From contig CALHYX010000021.1 in the NCBI GenBank assembly GCA_938041035.1, forward strand, positions 1 to 35,387: a DNA stretch of 35,387 bases, read 5' to 3'. The position numbers were made by a program, and so were the translations under genes. The stretch is from an uncultured Acidimicrobiales bacterium (GTDB lineage Bacteria > Actinomycetota > Acidimicrobiia > Acidimicrobiales > SHLQ01). Under the pieces are notes generated by a model. The model saw only the letters and a list, made by a program, of their open reading frames with translations. It was not told where the DNA came from and ran no database searches. Of the stretch, positions 8,061-16,646 are shown one piece after another (position 1 is the stretch's first letter; each line of letters starts with the position of its first letter).

Positions 8061-9710
8061 TCAGAAGTCCTTCGTGGTGGCACCCCAGACGAACCTGGTC
8101 ACGGCGGAAACGGGCACGTCGATCGAGAACCCTCGAGCCGCGGGAATCCGATCGACGCAGTTGACGGCCGGATCGACGAACAGCGAACCGGTCACGATCA
8201 CCTCCGTGCCCACCAGAACGGCGTCGAGGCCATAGGTCGAACAGCCGATGGCGTTGCCGAAAACGGTGATGGTCGACGAACCGTCGCCATCGTCGGTGAG
8301 GGTGATGTCGAACACGTCGAGACCGGTCGGGGTCCAACTATCCGGGATCTCGCTGCGGGGCACCACGCCAACACTCGAGGAGATCGCGAGCGGCTGGGCG
8401 TCGACCGGCGGCTCGCTGTCGGACGGCTGCGGTGGCACCGGCTGGGGAGCCACGTTCGGTGGCGCGGGCGGCGACACCGGTCGCACCGTGGCGTTGGCGC
8501 CGACGGGGCAGAGCCCGAGATCGCGGCACCGGGCGATGTTGGCTGCGTGTTCGTCGATGGTCGTGGCGAACGCATGAGCGCCCTCGACCCCGCCTTCGTT
8601 GGTGAGGGCATAGAACAGCCACGGGCCGTCGGCAGGGGCGAACGCGGCTCGCAGCGATGCCTCGCTCGGCGCCGAGATGGGCGTGGGGGGCAGCCCGATG
8701 CTGTCGGGGTGGCGGGTGTTGTACGGCGAGTCGGTCTCGAGGTCGTCCTGGGTCAGTGGTTCGCCGGCGGTCTTGCCCACGGCATAGCGGATGGTGGCAT
8801 CGATACCGAGCGGCGCCCCGGCATCCAGCCGGTTGTAGATGACCCGGGCGATGCGGGCGCGGTCGGCGTCGATGATGGCTTCCTCCTCGATGATCGAGGC
8901 GATGATGATCAGGTCGTACGCGGCGAGGCCGAGGTCGACGGCCTCGGCGGGCAGGCCCAGTTCGTCGTCGATGGCCGTCACCCGGTCCGCCATCGTGGTG
9001 ACCATGTTCTCCAGGAGGGCGGCTTCGTCGCTGACACCGACCTCGTCGGTGGCACTCGGAGAGGAGATCGCATACGTGCCCGGGGCCAGCGTGCCTTCGA
9101 CGAGTTGTCGGAAGTTGTCGAGGAGAAAGAAGCGGTCCGAGGGCACCAGCGCGGAGGAGAACTCACCGCGTTCGAGCAGGTCGTCGATCGTCGCGGCGTC
9201 GAGGTTCGGGTGCTCGGCCATCAGCGCGGTGATCTCGGCGACGGTGAGCCCGGCCGGGATGACGATCTGGTCGTCGGTCGAGGCAGTGCCGTCGTCCACA
9301 TCGCCGGTAGCAGCCGGGCCGGTGGCGTCGGCCGGGATGGTCGTGCCGGTGAGGTCGTCGCCCGGTTGGCCGGAGCCGGCGTCATCGCCGGGGCTGTCGA
9401 CAAACGGCACCGTTTCGGTGGTCTCGACCTCACCGGGTTCGTCACCCGGGAAGCCGGCCACCGCGCCGATACCGAGGGCCAGTGTCACGCCGAGGGCGCC
9501 GGTGAGCATCGCCGTTCGGCGGCGGCGCAGGGTGGTGCCCCGCCGGCGGACGTCGTGCAGCAGCTCGTCGCGGCCGCGCAGCCGCCGGTCGCCGGTCGCA
9601 GGTCCCCGGGTGCTGTGGTCGGCGGTGCTGTTGCCGACGGGCGAGCCATTGCCGGGGCCACCCTGGTGAGGACGGTCGGGAACATCGGGAAGATCAGGCG
9701 GTGGTGCCAC
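8061..9710 (-). CDS. mltG: MltG-like endolytic transglycosylase with C-terminal extension
   Basis: 549 aa from a GTG that overlaps the end of the sigma gene by 17 bases. Order: Arg-rich cytoplasmic tail (45-66), one membrane helix (about 67-88), acidic Pro/Gly/Asp linker (90-145), LysM-like entry domain (148-210), then the YceG/MltG catalytic region. Seen are ASIIEEEA (271-278, catalytic Glu275), VIYNRLDAG, SPYNTRHPDSIGLPPTPIS and a final HAFATTIDEH. The enzyme cuts nascent glycan strands at the membrane. Residues about 415-549 are a Pro-rich hinge plus a beta-rich domain that MltG normally lacks. The position directly after an ECF sigma gene is where an anti-sigma factor would be expected, and the Arg-rich tail could contact sigma; that is inference. 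It may not be the housekeeping MltG copy. Confidence 0.85.
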   Translation of the reverse strand: MAPPPDLPDVPDRPHQGGPGNGSPVGNSTADHSTRGPATGDRRLRGRDELLHDVRRRGTTLRRRRTAMLTGALGVTLALGIGAVAGFPGDEPGEVETTETVPFVDSPGDDAGSGQPGDDLTGTTIPADATGPAATGDVDDGTASTDDQIVIPAGLTVAEITALMAEHPNLDAATIDDLLERGEFSSALVPSDRFFLLDNFRQLVEGTLAPGTYAISSPSATDEVGVSDEAALLENMVTTMADRVTAIDDELGLPAEAVDLGLAAYDLIIIASIIEEEAIIDADRARIARVIYNRLDAGAPLGIDATIRYAVGKTAGEPLTQDDLETDSPYNTRHPDSIGLPPTPISAPSEASLRAAFAPADGPWLFYALTNEGGVEGAHAFATTIDEHAANIARCRDLGLCPVGANATVRPVSPPAPPNVAPQPVPPQPSDSEPPVDAQPLAISSSVGVVPRSEIPDSWTPTGLDVFDITLTDDGDGSSTITVFGNAIGCSTYGLDAVLVGTEVIVTGSLFVDPAVNCVDRIPAARGFSIDVPVSAVTRFVWGATTKDF

Positions 9711-10287
9711 GGGCGTCGGGCTCCTGAGAATCGGTGGGCTGAGTGGGCAGGGCGGGGAGCAGATCAGCGTTGGGGTCGAGTTCGCGTCGGAGTTTGTGCA
9801 GGGCGCGGTGCAGATGGGTCTTGACGCTGCCCGCCGAGATGCCGAGCGCGGCGGCGACGTCGGCCTCGCTCATGTCGGCGAGGTAGCGCATGGCCACCAC
9901 GTGGCGTTGGCGTTTGGGCAGCCGGTGCAGCGACTCCACGAGGGCGAGGCGCACGGCAACCTGGTCTTCCGGGGTGGTGGTTGCGGCGGTGGTCGATCGG
10001 TCGGCGGTGTGGTCGAGCGGCACGACCCGCTGGCGCCCGGTGGAGTGGATGAAACGGTCGCGGCGCCGAGCCCGGTCGATGGCCAGGTTGATGGTGGTGC
10101 GCAAAACCCAGGCTTCGGGGGCGGCGTGGCGTTGCACCCGGGGCCAGCGGGCATAGGCGCGGGCGAGGGCTTCCGCGGCGACATCCTCGGCGGCGAAGGC
10201 GCTGCCGGTCATGCGGCGCGCCACCTTTTCGGCCTGGGGGTAGACCAGGTCGAAGAAGTCCTCGAAGCTCTCGGGTGGGTGGGCCAT
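9694..10287 (-). CDS. ECF-family RNA polymerase sigma factor
   Basis: 197 aa from the ATG at 10287; a TTG one codon earlier is possible. Region 2 runs from about residue 8 to 80 (FFDLVYPQAEKVARRM, AYARWPRV, APEAWVLRTTINLAIDRARR). Region 4 runs from about 120 to 175 (LPKRQRHVVAMRYLADMSEADVAA then LGISAGSVKTHLHRAL). There is no region 3, as usual for ECF factors, and no extra SnoaL tail. Its end overlaps the MltG-like membrane protein by 17 bases, so the two are translationally coupled; no zinc-type anti-sigma gene is present. The divergent lipoprotein gene carries an ECF-type promoter and may be a target. Confidence 0.93.
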   Translation of the reverse strand: MAHPPESFEDFFDLVYPQAEKVARRMTGSAFAAEDVAAEALARAYARWPRVQRHAAPEAWVLRTTINLAIDRARRRDRFIHSTGRQRVVPLDHTADRSTTAATTTPEDQVAVRLALVESLHRLPKRQRHVVAMRYLADMSEADVAAALGISAGSVKTHLHRALHKLRRELDPNADLLPALPTQPTDSQEPDARGTTA

Positions 10288-10351
10288 CAACAGGTCTACG
10301 TTTCCACGGGGCGATCGGTTGACCGCCGAAAGGAAAATGTTCAGCGATGAC

Positions 10352-10377
10352 GGAACGATTCGGGCGCAGCCGTCGTC
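10352..10377 (+). promoter_or_regulatory. ECF-type promoter of the beta-propeller gene
   Basis: GGAAC (10352-10356), a 17-base spacer and CGTC (10374-10377) form the layout known for actinobacterial ECF sigma promoters. The ATG at 10389 follows with an AGGA Shine-Dalgarno at 10380-10383. Control by the adjacent sigma factor is inference. Confidence 0.45.
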
Positions 10378-10388
10378 TTAGGAACGAC

Positions 10389-12632
10389 ATGGTTGTACAC
10401 CCGCGGTCCCGTTTCCCGGCAGTCTCTGTCGTTTCACCTCGCCCACATGTCGGACCCGGCGCCCCGGTGCCATCCGGTCCGGCGCCCACGCCGGTCGCGG
10501 CCCGGCACCGCCGCCTGCCGGCTCTGCTGCTCGCCATCGCGCTGGTGGCCTCGGCCTGTGCCGGTGGTGGTTCCGCCGCCCCCGGTGCCGACGGGGCAGC
10601 CGGCGCCGATGGTGCCGCGGCCAACGCGGGGGACGACGCGGCCGACGGGACGGCGGGCGACGGGAACGGCGCGGGCGGCGACGCCGGGCCATCGGGCGCG
10701 GAAGCCCCGCCGTATCGGGGCTTTGACTCGTGTGACGAGGCCCTCGCCGCCCTCATCGACATCACCGCCGACAATCTCGACGGCCAGCTCTTCACCAACG
10801 CGTTGGTCTCCACCGATCGCGAGCAGGGGCCCGAGTTCTGGCCCAACGGTGCCCAGCCGGGCCGGGCGTGGCTCGGCCAGATCGAATCGCGCAACGCCAC
10901 CGACGGAGAGCTGCTCTACCAGGTGATCGACGAGCGGCTGGAGTCGTTTGGCCCCGATGGGCGGGCCGGTTCGATCGAGATCGAGCAGGCGTTCCCGTGG
11001 CGGGTCGAGATCGTCGGCGACCGAGCGATCGTGCTGTCGACGGTGCGGGGAGGCGACGAACACGAGGGAGGCCCCGTCTCCGACGTCTACCTGTCGTGGA
11101 GTCGCACCCGGGTGTCGGAGATCGACCTCGCCACCATGACCGAGGTGGCGAGTTTCGAGATCGATGGGATCTTCCAGGGGCTCCAGGCCATCGACGGTCG
11201 CGTTCGGATGGCCTTCGATGCCGTGCCGTTGTTGTTCGCCTTCGACGCCCTCAGCGCCCGAGGCAATCCTCAGGGTTTCGGTGGTCTGGTCGAGCGGTCG
11301 AAGATCTCGCACTGGCTGCCCGCCATCGAGGGCGACGGCGTCGGCGTGGCGGGGCTCGACAATCGCTGCGAGCAGCTCCGGGTGCCCGAGTCCTTCGAGG
11401 GCGGCACCATGTTCACGATGCTCGACCTCGGACCGGGCCTGAAGGGCTCGGTGCGCCACGTGCTCGGCGACGTGGGGGGCTGGAACACCGACGGTGTCGA
11501 CACCGTGATGATGACCGGGTCGGCTCGCGGAGCGGTGCTGCGCCGCTTCGATGCCGACTTTGTCGTGACCGCGTCCACGATGATCTCCGGTCGGGCCGGG
11601 CCCTTTCCCGTCATCGTCCACGGCGACGAGGTCGCGGTCACCGTAGTTGGCCCCGATCGGTCGGCCACGGCCGTGCTGTATGACCGCGAACGGTTGACCA
11701 AGGTCGACAGTGTCGGGCTCGGCCGTGACGTCCACGCCGTTCTGGCCGACGATGCCGTCGTGGTGGGCACGGGCTTCCGGGGCGGCGACATCACCGTGTT
11801 CGAACGCAGCGGCGACGGCGAGCGCACGCTCGATGTCGTCAGCCCCAACTACCAGTTCGCCGCGGCGGGCGCCGGCCGCATCGCCGTGTTCGGCATCGAT
11901 GAGGACGGTCCGGTCCTGACCGTCCTCGCCACGTCGGGCGACGCCGAGCCGCGCACCATCCGACTCGGCCTTGATCCGAACGCCCTCGACTGGCGGTCGA
12001 TGTTCTTCGTGGACGACCGCTGGATCGTCGTACCGAACGCTGCCGCCAGGCTCGATGGCGATGCCGATGCCGACGTCCCGGCCGATGGCAACGCACCGGT
12101 CGGCACGGTCGAGGTTCCGGCCAACGACGGTTTCGCCGAGGACGCCGCCGAAGCGGTGGACGGTTTCGCGGCGGCGGGGGCGGCCGCCATGGTGGTCATC
12201 GACCTCGCCGACCCCGAGGGCGAACCGATCCTCGTGACCCACGAACAACCGGGCGTCGAAGACAACGGCTGCACGCCTATCGACAACCAGGTGGCGCAGG
12301 ATGGCCTGGCGCCGGGCGTCGATCTCGAAGATCTCCTGGGCCGAGGCGCCTTCATCCAGGCGTGCGAGGCGGGCGCGATCGGTGGTGGGGGCGGCGGGTT
12401 CACGTGCCAACGGGTCGGCCAGGACCAGATCGACCAGTTCTCCGCCGATCCCGACGCGGTCGACGATCAGCTCGCCGAGGCCGGCGATGCCTTCATCGAG
12501 TGGTGCACGCCGGGCGGCGACGAACCCCAGCATGCCCGGGTGATCGACGGGGTGCTCTGGAGCGTTTCGTTCGCCGGTATTCTGCGCACCGACCTCGCCG
12601 ACCCGGCCGACCAGACGTGGTTCGGTCAGTAG
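10389..12632 (+). CDS. Secreted beta-propeller lipoprotein
   Basis: 747 aa from the ATG at 10389; ATG 10347 and GTG 10467 are alternatives. 10389 is chosen for its AGGA site and ECF-type promoter. A hydrophobic stretch LPALLLAIALVASAC ends in a lipobox-like Cys57, so the protein is probably a surface lipoprotein with a long n-region. A Gly/Ala/Asp linker follows, then FDSCDEALAAL, which resembles the head of the Beta_propel family (PF09826). Repeated strands of the type V-E-I-V-G-D-R-A-I-V-L-S run through the middle. The C-terminal part has a Cys-containing segment (DNGCTP, QACEAG, FTCQR, EWCTP) that could form disulfides. Ligand and role are unknown. It is divergent from the ECF sigma gene. 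Confidence 0.75.
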   Translation: MVVHPRSRFPAVSVVSPRPHVGPGAPVPSGPAPTPVAARHRRLPALLLAIALVASACAGGGSAAPGADGAAGADGAAANAGDDAADGTAGDGNGAGGDAGPSGAEAPPYRGFDSCDEALAALIDITADNLDGQLFTNALVSTDREQGPEFWPNGAQPGRAWLGQIESRNATDGELLYQVIDERLESFGPDGRAGSIEIEQAFPWRVEIVGDRAIVLSTVRGGDEHEGGPVSDVYLSWSRTRVSEIDLATMTEVASFEIDGIFQGLQAIDGRVRMAFDAVPLLFAFDALSARGNPQGFGGLVERSKISHWLPAIEGDGVGVAGLDNRCEQLRVPESFEGGTMFTMLDLGPGLKGSVRHVLGDVGGWNTDGVDTVMMTGSARGAVLRRFDADFVVTASTMISGRAGPFPVIVHGDEVAVTVVGPDRSATAVLYDRERLTKVDSVGLGRDVHAVLADDAVVVGTGFRGGDITVFERSGDGERTLDVVSPNYQFAAAGAGRIAVFGIDEDGPVLTVLATSGDAEPRTIRLGLDPNALDWRSMFFVDDRWIVVPNAAARLDGDADADVPADGNAPVGTVEVPANDGFAEDAAEAVDGFAAAGAAAMVVIDLADPEGEPILVTHEQPGVEDNGCTPIDNQVAQDGLAPGVDLEDLLGRGAFIQACEAGAIGGGGGGFTCQRVGQDQIDQFSADPDAVDDQLAEAGDAFIEWCTPGGDEPQHARVIDGVLWSVSFAGILRTDLADPADQTWFGQ

Positions 12633-12672
12633 CGGCAACGGCATTTCCCACTTGCCGTCGATCACCACGCTG

Positions 12673-12678
12673 TACCGT
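12673..12678 (+). promoter_or_regulatory. -10 box of tRNA-Arg
   Basis: TACCGT lies six bases before the mature 5' end. TTGCCG at 12652-12657 could be the -35, though the 15-base spacer is short. Confidence 0.4.
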
Positions 12679-12684
12679 GGCGGT

Positions 12685-12759
12685 GCCCCTGTAGCTCAGT
12701 TGGATTAGAGCAGCGGGCTTCTATCCCGCCGGTCGCAGGTTCGAGTCCTGTCAGGGGTG
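12685..12759 (+). tRNA. tRNA-Arg (anticodon TCT)
   Basis: Acceptor GCCCCTG pairs with CAGGGGT. D arm GCTC/GAGC, anticodon stem GCGGG/CCCGC with loop CTTCTAT giving TCT, and T arm GCAGG-TTCGAGT-CCTGT are all present. The discriminator is G and CCA is not encoded, unlike the two other tRNAs in the window. Confidence 0.95.
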
Positions 12760-12818
12760 CAGCGACACTGGCAACAAGACGGTAAGTGCGGTGGCGTCTG
12801 GTCCTCGGGCCGGGCGCT

Positions 12819-12838
12819 ACCGGCCGTTTTGGGCCGGT
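12819..12838 (+). terminator. GC-rich hairpin downstream of tRNA-Arg
   Basis: ACCGGCC and GGCCGGT form a perfect 7-bp stem around a GTTTTG loop, 59 bases after the tRNA. No T run follows, so it is only a possible terminator. The rest of the gap before 12958 holds a TACCGT (12890-12895) that may be the -10 for the next gene. Confidence 0.35.
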
Positions 12839-12957
12839 ATCGGCCACCCGATCGCCGATTTGATGGGTAATTCGGCCCAATTCGCCGTTTACCGTTCAAG
12901 TTTTTTGGGCTTCGCAACGATCCCCCTCGTACACACACGCGCGGGCAGCAGTCGACG

Positions 12958-15252
12958 ATGGATGCTGAAGGGTCGGGAATGGAACAGCAAGAATCGGTGG
13001 CCGAGGCCGCCGAAATCTCGGAATCCGGAGAGAACGGCGAGACGACCAAGACTCGGCGCGACGGGATGCGCCTCGGGCTGTTGGCCGCGGTGGCGCTGGT
13101 CGGCACGGCGTGTCGCAACCCCTTTGGCGACGACGAGGACCCGGGGGCCGAGTTCACCGGCATCAAACCGCTGACCGCCCCCGCCGACGACCGAGCGCAG
13201 GCCCAGGGGCCCGGACCACTGCCCTTCGGCGACGATGGCGAGACCTTCGCCGCCGTCGACGGGGGCGAGATCAAGTCCGCCGACCTGGCGCCGAAGCAGC
13301 CGATCGTCGACGGCAAGGTGCCCGAGGACGAGGCGCCCGCCGCCGCGGACAACAACGGCAACGCCGGCCCGCGCTTCGACGGCCCGCTCGTGGTGCTCCC
13401 GCCGGTGCGCAAGGTTCCGCCGACCACGACCTCACCCTCGACCACGGCGGCGCCACCCACCAGCACCGCCAAGCCACCGGCCCCGAAGCCGCCGGCACCC
13501 ACGCCCCCGGCACCGAAGCCGACGACCCCGAGCACCACCGCGGCGCCGACCACGGCTCCGCCGACGACGCTGGCGACGACCACCACCGCCGCGGTGGCGA
13601 CCACACTCGCCCCGACGACCACCGCGGCGCCGACGACGACGGCTGCGCCCACCACGACCGCCGCCCCGACGACCACGGCGGCCCCGACGACCACGGCCGC
13701 GCCGACCACGACGGCGGCCCCCACTACCACGGCCGCGCCGACCACGACCGCGGCTCCCACGACCACGGCGGCGCCGACCACGACCGCAGCTCCGACGACC
13801 ACGGCCCCGACCAACCCGGAGATCCCGGCCTCGCAGGCCCGGATGGTCGCCGCCCGCCTCACGTTCTCGCCGACCCCGGCCACCGACGCCGCCATGGTGA
13901 ACCTCGGTATCGCTGGCTGGATCGAGGATCAGCTCGCCAAGAACGGCCCCGACCCCGCCGTCGAGGCCCAGTTGGCGGCCGAACATCCGAGCCTGGCGAT
14001 GAACTTCGCCCAGAAGCGGCAGTACTTCCAGGACGTCAACCACTTCCGCGAGGAGATCGAGCTGGCGACCTGTTATCGGGCCCGCTACAGCGAACATCAG
14101 CTCTTCGAGAACGTTGCCCAGGTCTGGTACGACCACTTCAACGTGTCGTTCGAAGGCGAGCGTTGGTACCGCATCAGCGACTACCAGGAAGCGGTCATTC
14201 GGCCCCACGCCATGGGCCGCTTCGCCGACCTGCTCCGGGCCACGGCCGAGTCGTCGGCGATGATGCTGTACCTGCACAACTACCGATCCGACGCCCGCGT
14301 CGGCATCAACGAGAACTACGGGCGAGAGCTGCTCGAGCTGCACAGCCTCGGCATCGACCAGAACGGCAATCAGGTCTACACCGAGGAAGACGTCGCCGGT
14401 GCGTCGCACGTCATGAGCGGCTGGTCGGTGGAGACCAGCTCGTCGGCACCGAACTACGAGGAGTTCCGCTTCCGCCCCGAGTATCACTCCGACCAGGCGG
14501 TCTCGCTGCTCGGTGGGCAGTGGACCAACGCCGGGCTGTCGGGCAAGGCGGCCGGCGACAGCCTGCTCCAGTTCCTCGCCACCCATCCGTCGACCGCCCG
14601 CTACGTCGCCTACAAACTGTGCCGCAAGTTCGTGTCGGACCGACCGTCGGACGCGCTGGTCAACGACATCGCCCAGGTGTACCTGGCCAACGACACCCAG
14701 ATCGTGCCGGTGCTGCGAGCCATCTTCGCCAGCGCAGAGTTCATCGGCTCCGCCGGGCAGAAGGTCCGCCGCCCTCTCGACCTGCTCGTGGCCACGCTGC
14801 GCTGCCTCGATGCCACCTTGCCGCCAACCCCGACCGGTCAGGCCGGGCGGAACCTGCGCAACACCCGCCGCGACCTGCAACACGAAGGCTGGATGTGGCC
14901 AACGCCCGACGGCTACGCCGACAACACGGAAAGCTGGGCCACGTCGGCCAAGCTCCTCGGCCGATGGAGTGTCGTGGCCCGCATGGCCCGGGGGTTCTTT
15001 ACCAGCCCGTCCGACACCGGCCACGTGGTCGTCGATTACACGAACATCATCGGCCCGAGCGCGACGGCCGGCGAACTGCTGACCCGCATGGCGTACCTGT
15101 TCAACGTCGGCACGCTCTCGACCGAGGACATGAACGCCATCCTCGGCCTGTTCGGCCGCACGGTCGATTCGCCGATCGGCGACCTCCGCGAGGACGACAT
15201 CGAAGAGCTGGCGTCGTTCCTGTTCTCCCACCCCTTCTTTCAACTGCGCTGA
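12958..15252 (+). CDS. DUF1800 family secreted protein with Thr/Ala/Pro linker
   Basis: 764 aa; ATG 12979 is an alternative start. A basic segment and the hydrophobic run MRLGLLAAVALVGTAC suggest a lipoprotein or Tat-type export signal. Acidic residues and a long Thr/Ala/Pro linker (about 150-285) precede the DUF1800 domain (about 290-764). Recognisable are ARMVAARLTFSPTPATDAA, VWYDHFNV, NYGRELLELHSLGI, VAGASHVMSGWSV, STARYVAYKLCRKFV and DLLVATLRCL. DUF1800 genes are almost always paired with DUF1501 genes, as here (10-base gap). Function is unknown; the pair is often proposed to act at the cell surface. The linker is probably exposed outside the membrane and may be glycosylated; that is inference. 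Confidence 0.92.
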   Translation: MDAEGSGMEQQESVAEAAEISESGENGETTKTRRDGMRLGLLAAVALVGTACRNPFGDDEDPGAEFTGIKPLTAPADDRAQAQGPGPLPFGDDGETFAAVDGGEIKSADLAPKQPIVDGKVPEDEAPAAADNNGNAGPRFDGPLVVLPPVRKVPPTTTSPSTTAAPPTSTAKPPAPKPPAPTPPAPKPTTPSTTAAPTTAPPTTLATTTTAAVATTLAPTTTAAPTTTAAPTTTAAPTTTAAPTTTAAPTTTAAPTTTAAPTTTAAPTTTAAPTTTAAPTTTAPTNPEIPASQARMVAARLTFSPTPATDAAMVNLGIAGWIEDQLAKNGPDPAVEAQLAAEHPSLAMNFAQKRQYFQDVNHFREEIELATCYRARYSEHQLFENVAQVWYDHFNVSFEGERWYRISDYQEAVIRPHAMGRFADLLRATAESSAMMLYLHNYRSDARVGINENYGRELLELHSLGIDQNGNQVYTEEDVAGASHVMSGWSVETSSSAPNYEEFRFRPEYHSDQAVSLLGGQWTNAGLSGKAAGDSLLQFLATHPSTARYVAYKLCRKFVSDRPSDALVNDIAQVYLANDTQIVPVLRAIFASAEFIGSAGQKVRRPLDLLVATLRCLDATLPPTPTGQAGRNLRNTRRDLQHEGWMWPTPDGYADNTESWATSAKLLGRWSVVARMARGFFTSPSDTGHVVVDYTNIIGPSATAGELLTRMAYLFNVGTLSTEDMNAILGLFGRTVDSPIGDLREDDIEELASFLFSHPFFQLR
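13603..13815 (+). repeat. Tandem Thr-Thr-Thr-Ala-Ala-Pro coding repeat
   Basis: About a dozen copies of a roughly 15-bp unit encode TTTAAP-type repeats inside the DUF1800 protein. Synonymous codons vary, so selection seems to act on the peptide. The reverse strand shows a spurious Val/Gly/Ala open frame as a mirror. Confidence 0.85.
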
Positions 15253-15262
15253 TCGGACTCAC

Positions 15263-16561
15263 GTGACCACCCTCACCCCCTCCACCGATGCCCTCCGCTC
15301 CACCGGCCTGAGCCGCCGGCGCTTTCTCCAGGGTGCCGCCGCCGTCGGCGGGTTCACCGCGGCGACGGCCATGGGCCCGCGCTACGCGTTCGCCACGCCG
15401 TCGGAGCCCGGTCGTGGCGATGCCGTGGTGCTGATCAACCTGCGCGGCGCGGCCGACGGTCTCTCGCTCACCCCGCCGATCGGCACCGCGTTCGACACCT
15501 ACCGCGATCTGCGGCCCACGCTGCACATCACCCCGGACCGGTCGCTGCCGCTCGACAGCTCCAATACCAATGCGGTGTTCCCGCAGGGCATGTCCGGCAT
15601 GCTCGGGCTGCACCCGACGTTTCAGGCGCTCTACGACTCGGTCTGGGCCGCCGGCAACATGGCGATCATTCCGGCGGCCGGCTTCCCCGACGCCGTCACC
15701 ACCTCGCGCAGCCATTTCGAATCGATGCGTTTCTGGGACTACGGCACCCCTGCGGGCGATGTCCGCACCGGGTGGATGAACCGACTCATGCTCGGCCAGG
15801 CCGCCAGCGGCCCGGTCGGCGGGGTGATCCATCGGGCCCGAACCGCACCGTTTCGCGGCTCGTTCAACGCCTTCGCCGTCTCCCAGGCCGGCAATGGCGG
15901 TCTCGAGGCGGTCCGTAACCGCGACCGGACCTTCGCCGCCCTCCAGCAGCTGCACCAGGGGCCGGGGTTCATCAACCAGACCGGCCTGGGCACGCTGGGT
16001 GCGGTGACGGCGATCAGCGGCCTGGCCGACGATGCCACGGTGGCCTACCCCGACACCCGTTTCGCCACCAGCCTCAAAGAGGTGGCCCGCATTCTGCGCG
16101 GCAACGTTGGCTGCGTGGCCGCGACGGTCGACCTGAACAACTGGGATCACCACGATCAGATGGGTGCCGCCGCTCCCGGCGGTGCGTTCTGGGAGAACTC
16201 CGTTCAGCTGGCCGACGGTCTCGACGCGTTCATCCGCGACCTCGGTCCGGCGGGCATGGCCGAGACCACGATCATCGTGTTGAGCGAGTTCGGGCGCACC
16301 ATCGATGAGAACGGCAACCAGGGCACCGACCACGGCCGGGGCGGCACCATGTTCCTGTTCGGCGCCGGCGTCCGCGGCGGCGTGTTCGGCTACGACTTCC
16401 CGAACGCCATCGTCGACATCGGCGGCGCCAACCGCCGGGCCCTTCCCGTCTTCACCGACTGGCGTCAGCCGGTCGCCGAGATCGTGGCCACCCGCACCGG
16501 TGTCACCGGCCTGTTCCCCGGCTTCACCCCCGGCAGCACCCTCCTGGGCGTCGCCCGCTAG
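15263..16561 (+). CDS. DUF1501 family Tat-exported protein
   Basis: 432 aa from a GTG start, ten bases after the DUF1800 gene. A twin-arginine signal is clear: S17-R-R-R-F-L-Q, then an Ala/Gly-rich core and AFA cleavage region. The mature domain has VVLINLRGAADGLS, GLHPTFQALYDSV, SRSHFESMRFWDYG, a VDLNNWDHHDQ metal-like motif and ETTIIVLSEFGRT followed by DHGRGGTMFLFG. These fit the DUF1501 / alkaline-phosphatase-like superfamily. It probably binds metal and acts outside the membrane with the DUF1800 partner. Substrate is unknown. Confidence 0.93.
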   Translation: MTTLTPSTDALRSTGLSRRRFLQGAAAVGGFTAATAMGPRYAFATPSEPGRGDAVVLINLRGAADGLSLTPPIGTAFDTYRDLRPTLHITPDRSLPLDSSNTNAVFPQGMSGMLGLHPTFQALYDSVWAAGNMAIIPAAGFPDAVTTSRSHFESMRFWDYGTPAGDVRTGWMNRLMLGQAASGPVGGVIHRARTAPFRGSFNAFAVSQAGNGGLEAVRNRDRTFAALQQLHQGPGFINQTGLGTLGAVTAISGLADDATVAYPDTRFATSLKEVARILRGNVGCVAATVDLNNWDHHDQMGAAAPGGAFWENSVQLADGLDAFIRDLGPAGMAETTIIVLSEFGRTIDENGNQGTDHGRGGTMFLFGAGVRGGVFGYDFPNAIVDIGGANRRALPVFTDWRQPVAEIVATRTGVTGLFPGFTPGSTLLGVAR

Positions 16562-16634
16562 TCATCCCCCTAGCGATCGCCCGTTGGCAATCGTCCGCTG
16601 GCGATCGGCGGCCAACCATCGCCGGCGCGTCTGC

Positions 16635-16640
16635 GAGACT
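16635..16640 (+). promoter_or_regulatory. Possible -10 box of the first amidohydrolase
   Basis: GAGACT is six bases upstream of the ATG at 16647. It keeps the A2 and T6 of the TANNNT boxes seen elsewhere here. It supports this start. Confidence 0.3.
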
Positions 16641-16646
16641 GGCGCC

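Noticed and set aside
6496..8337. 613-codon minus-strand frame
   Set aside because: It lies opposite the FHA-cyclase, reductase and part of the MltG gene; its composition is Arg/His/Gly-rich as in shadow frames.
10434..12668. 744-codon minus-strand frame opposite the beta-propeller gene
   Set aside because: It has no family motif, and the plus strand has a signal peptide and promoter.
12705..13895. Long minus-strand frame with many VVVGAA repeats
   Set aside because: It is the mirror of the Thr/Ala/Pro linker of the DUF1800 gene and also covers tRNA-Arg.
16574..16607. Inverted repeat CGATCGCC / GGCGATCG between the DUF1501 and amidohydrolase genes
   Set aside because: The 18-base loop and the lack of a T run make it weak as a terminator.
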